Source: Pseudomonas turukhanskensis (GTDB lineage Bacteria > Pseudomonadota > Gammaproteobacteria > Pseudomonadales > Pseudomonadaceae). From it: a stretch of 58,771 bases of DNA. The notes under the pieces are model-generated. The model saw nothing but the letters and a program-made list of their open reading frames with translations, was not told where the DNA came from and did no database searches. The position numbers and the translations under genes are program-made. The stretch spans positions 1-58,771 of the forward strand of contig NZ_BSFN01000023.1 in assembly GCF_027922365.1 (NCBI RefSeq), given 5' to 3'. Of the stretch, positions 58,001-58,771 are shown piece after piece (positions within the stretch are counted from its first letter, which is position 1; each line of letters starts with the position of its first letter).

Positions 58001-58142
58001 GGTGTTGGTGGGCGCAAGTCTGATGCAGGTGGAAGGCAAGCTGGAGGCCAAGGATGGGGTGCAGCATTTGATTGCCAAGCGGTTGGTGGATTTGACGCCG
58101 TTGTTGAGTGGGTTGCAGGTGGGCAGTCGGGATTTCAAATAG
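55059..58142 (+). CDS. dnaE2: error-prone DNA polymerase DnaE2 (ImuC)
   Basis: The 1027-residue C-family polymerase starts [20 protein letters not shown] (PHP domain) and contains the catalytic [40 protein letters not shown] and [20 protein letters not shown] follow. The C-terminal OB fold is [20 protein letters not shown]. Length fits DnaE2 and is shorter than replicative DnaE1. It extends across lesions during SOS mutagenesis. GTG at 55059 is translationally coupled to imuB. Only repeats follow to the end of the window. Confidence 0.96.
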   Translation: [1027 protein letters not shown]

Positions 58143-58151
58143 AACGCGGTG

Positions 58152-58235
58152 TTGTAGGCGCTGGCTTGCGAGCGAACCTTGCAAACGACGGACCTGCCGA
58201 GGTTTGCAGGTTTCGCGACCAAGGTCGCTCCTACG
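58152..58235. repeat. REP-like element TGTAGGCGC...GCTCCTAC
   Basis: TGTAGGCGCTGGCTTGCGAG and CGACCAAGGTCGCTCCTACG form imperfect inverted ends, with internal GCAAACGACGGACC and GGTTTGC parts. It resembles the common Pseudomonas GTAGGAGCGAGC repeat and lies 10 bp after dnaE2. Confidence 0.7.
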
Positions 58236-58255
58236 GGGGGCGGTGTTGGGGGGCA

Positions 58256-58771
58256 GTTGAAGGGCCGTATTGGTGAGCAACGTCGCCTTCAGCAGTGAAT
58301 GTGAGTAGCCGGGTCTTTCGCTGAATTTATGCTAACCCACCGTCATCCCAGCGCAGGCTGGGACGACGGTGTTGGGGCACAGGGTGGTGTTGAAGGGTCG
58401 TGTTGGTGAGCAACGTCGCCTTCAGCGGTGAATATGAGTAGCCGGGTCTTTCGCTGAATTTATGGTAACCCATCGTCATCCCAGCGCAGGCTGGGATCCA
58501 GAATGTTGGATGGGGCGCGGTGCTGGGTATGACGTGAGATTCTGGGTCCCAGCCTGCGCTGGGACGACGGTGTTGGGGGGCAGGGTGGTGTTGAAGGGCC
58601 GTATTGGTGAGCAACGTCGCCTTCAGCAGTGAATGTGAGTAGCCGGGTCTTTCGCTGAATTTATGCTAACCCACCGTCATCCCAGCGCAGGCTGGGATCC
58701 AGAATGTTGGATGGGGCGCGGTGCTGGGTATGACGTGAGATTCTGGGTCCCAGCCTGCGCTGGGACGACGG
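58256..58771. repeat. tandem array of about 201-bp units, running off the window
   Basis: Three units begin with GTTGAAGGG at 58256, 58389 and 58590. Unit 2 has 201 bp. Unit 1 has 133 bp because 68 bp are missing between two GCTGGGA copies. Unit 3 is cut by the window end. Each carries a shared TGGTGAGCAACGTCGCCTTC segment, a GGGTCTTTCGCTGAATTTAT segment and one CGTCATCCCAGCGCAGGCTG element; in the full units this is a full double hairpin. No gene is seen. Confidence 0.85.

Noticed and set aside
58256..58771. CRISPR array
   Set aside because: The repeats are about 200 bp, directly adjacent, and have no unique spacers or cas genes.

Overview
The window looks like a chromosomal segment of a Pseudomonas (broad sense) or a close relative. 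The base composition is GC-rich, no rRNA or tRNA gene is visible, and long stretches recall gene neighbourhoods of the Pseudomonas aeruginosa chromosome. I made that comparison from memory, without a search. The clearest blocks are rne-rluC-HAD-sppA-maf-yceD-rpmF-plsX-fabDG-acpP-fabF-pabC-mltG-tmk-holB-pilZ-tatD, the ETF-QO/etfBA locus, an ECF sigma/anti-sigma pair beside the atu terpene cluster, and an SOS mutagenesis cassette. Most of the window is core genome. No prophage, IS element, integrase or CRISPR array was seen.

Left part (1-10300). A queuosine-precursor transporter sits under a probable preQ1-I riboswitch. Next is a three-gene PepSY membrane-protein operon, divergent from a short Fur-like winged-helix gene that is coupled to a 38-codon ORF. 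RNase E follows on the minus strand with a leader of about 500 nt; its promoter overlaps that of rluC. Then come rluC, a HAD hydrolase and sppA.

Fatty-acid and envelope block (10300-23500). maf faces the yceD-rpmF-plsX-fabD-fabG-acpP-fabF-pabC-mltG-tmk-holB-pilZ-tatD run, with short spacings and several overlapping start/stop codons. Downstream of tatD is a minus-strand sRNA that I read as RgsA. After it lie a class V aminotransferase gene and a divergent TetR regulator like PvrA.

Middle (23500-39500). This part holds MoaA and a second radical SAM protein, a lipoprotein (DUF4823), DUF1285, and ETF-QO divergent from etfBA with a PsrA-type operator between them. It continues with a lipase-like hydrolase, a solute-binding protein, DUF4398 and OmpA-family lipoproteins, a MocR-type regulator, a VWA lipoprotein, an ECF sigma factor with its probable anti-sigma partner, and a proline-rich lipoprotein.

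Right part (39500-58771). A complete acyclic terpene utilisation cluster, atuABCDEFGH, is read leftwards and controlled by divergent atuR with two mirror-image operators. Next is a DUF3077 gene behind an elaborate leader: a 5' hairpin, mutually exclusive terminator and anti-terminator stems, then a 16-bp-stem RNA domain. Last is imuA-imuB-dnaE2 behind a LexA box. The window ends inside a tandem array of about 201-bp units.

Themes. Acyl-CoA catabolism recurs: PvrA-like regulator, ETF/ETF-QO, PsrA-type box, lipase, AtuD and AtuH. Electrons from acyl-CoA dehydrogenases such as AtuD would pass through EtfAB and ETF-QO to ubiquinone. Intergenic spaces are peppered with several families of short palindromic repeats, including four spacers inside the atu operon.
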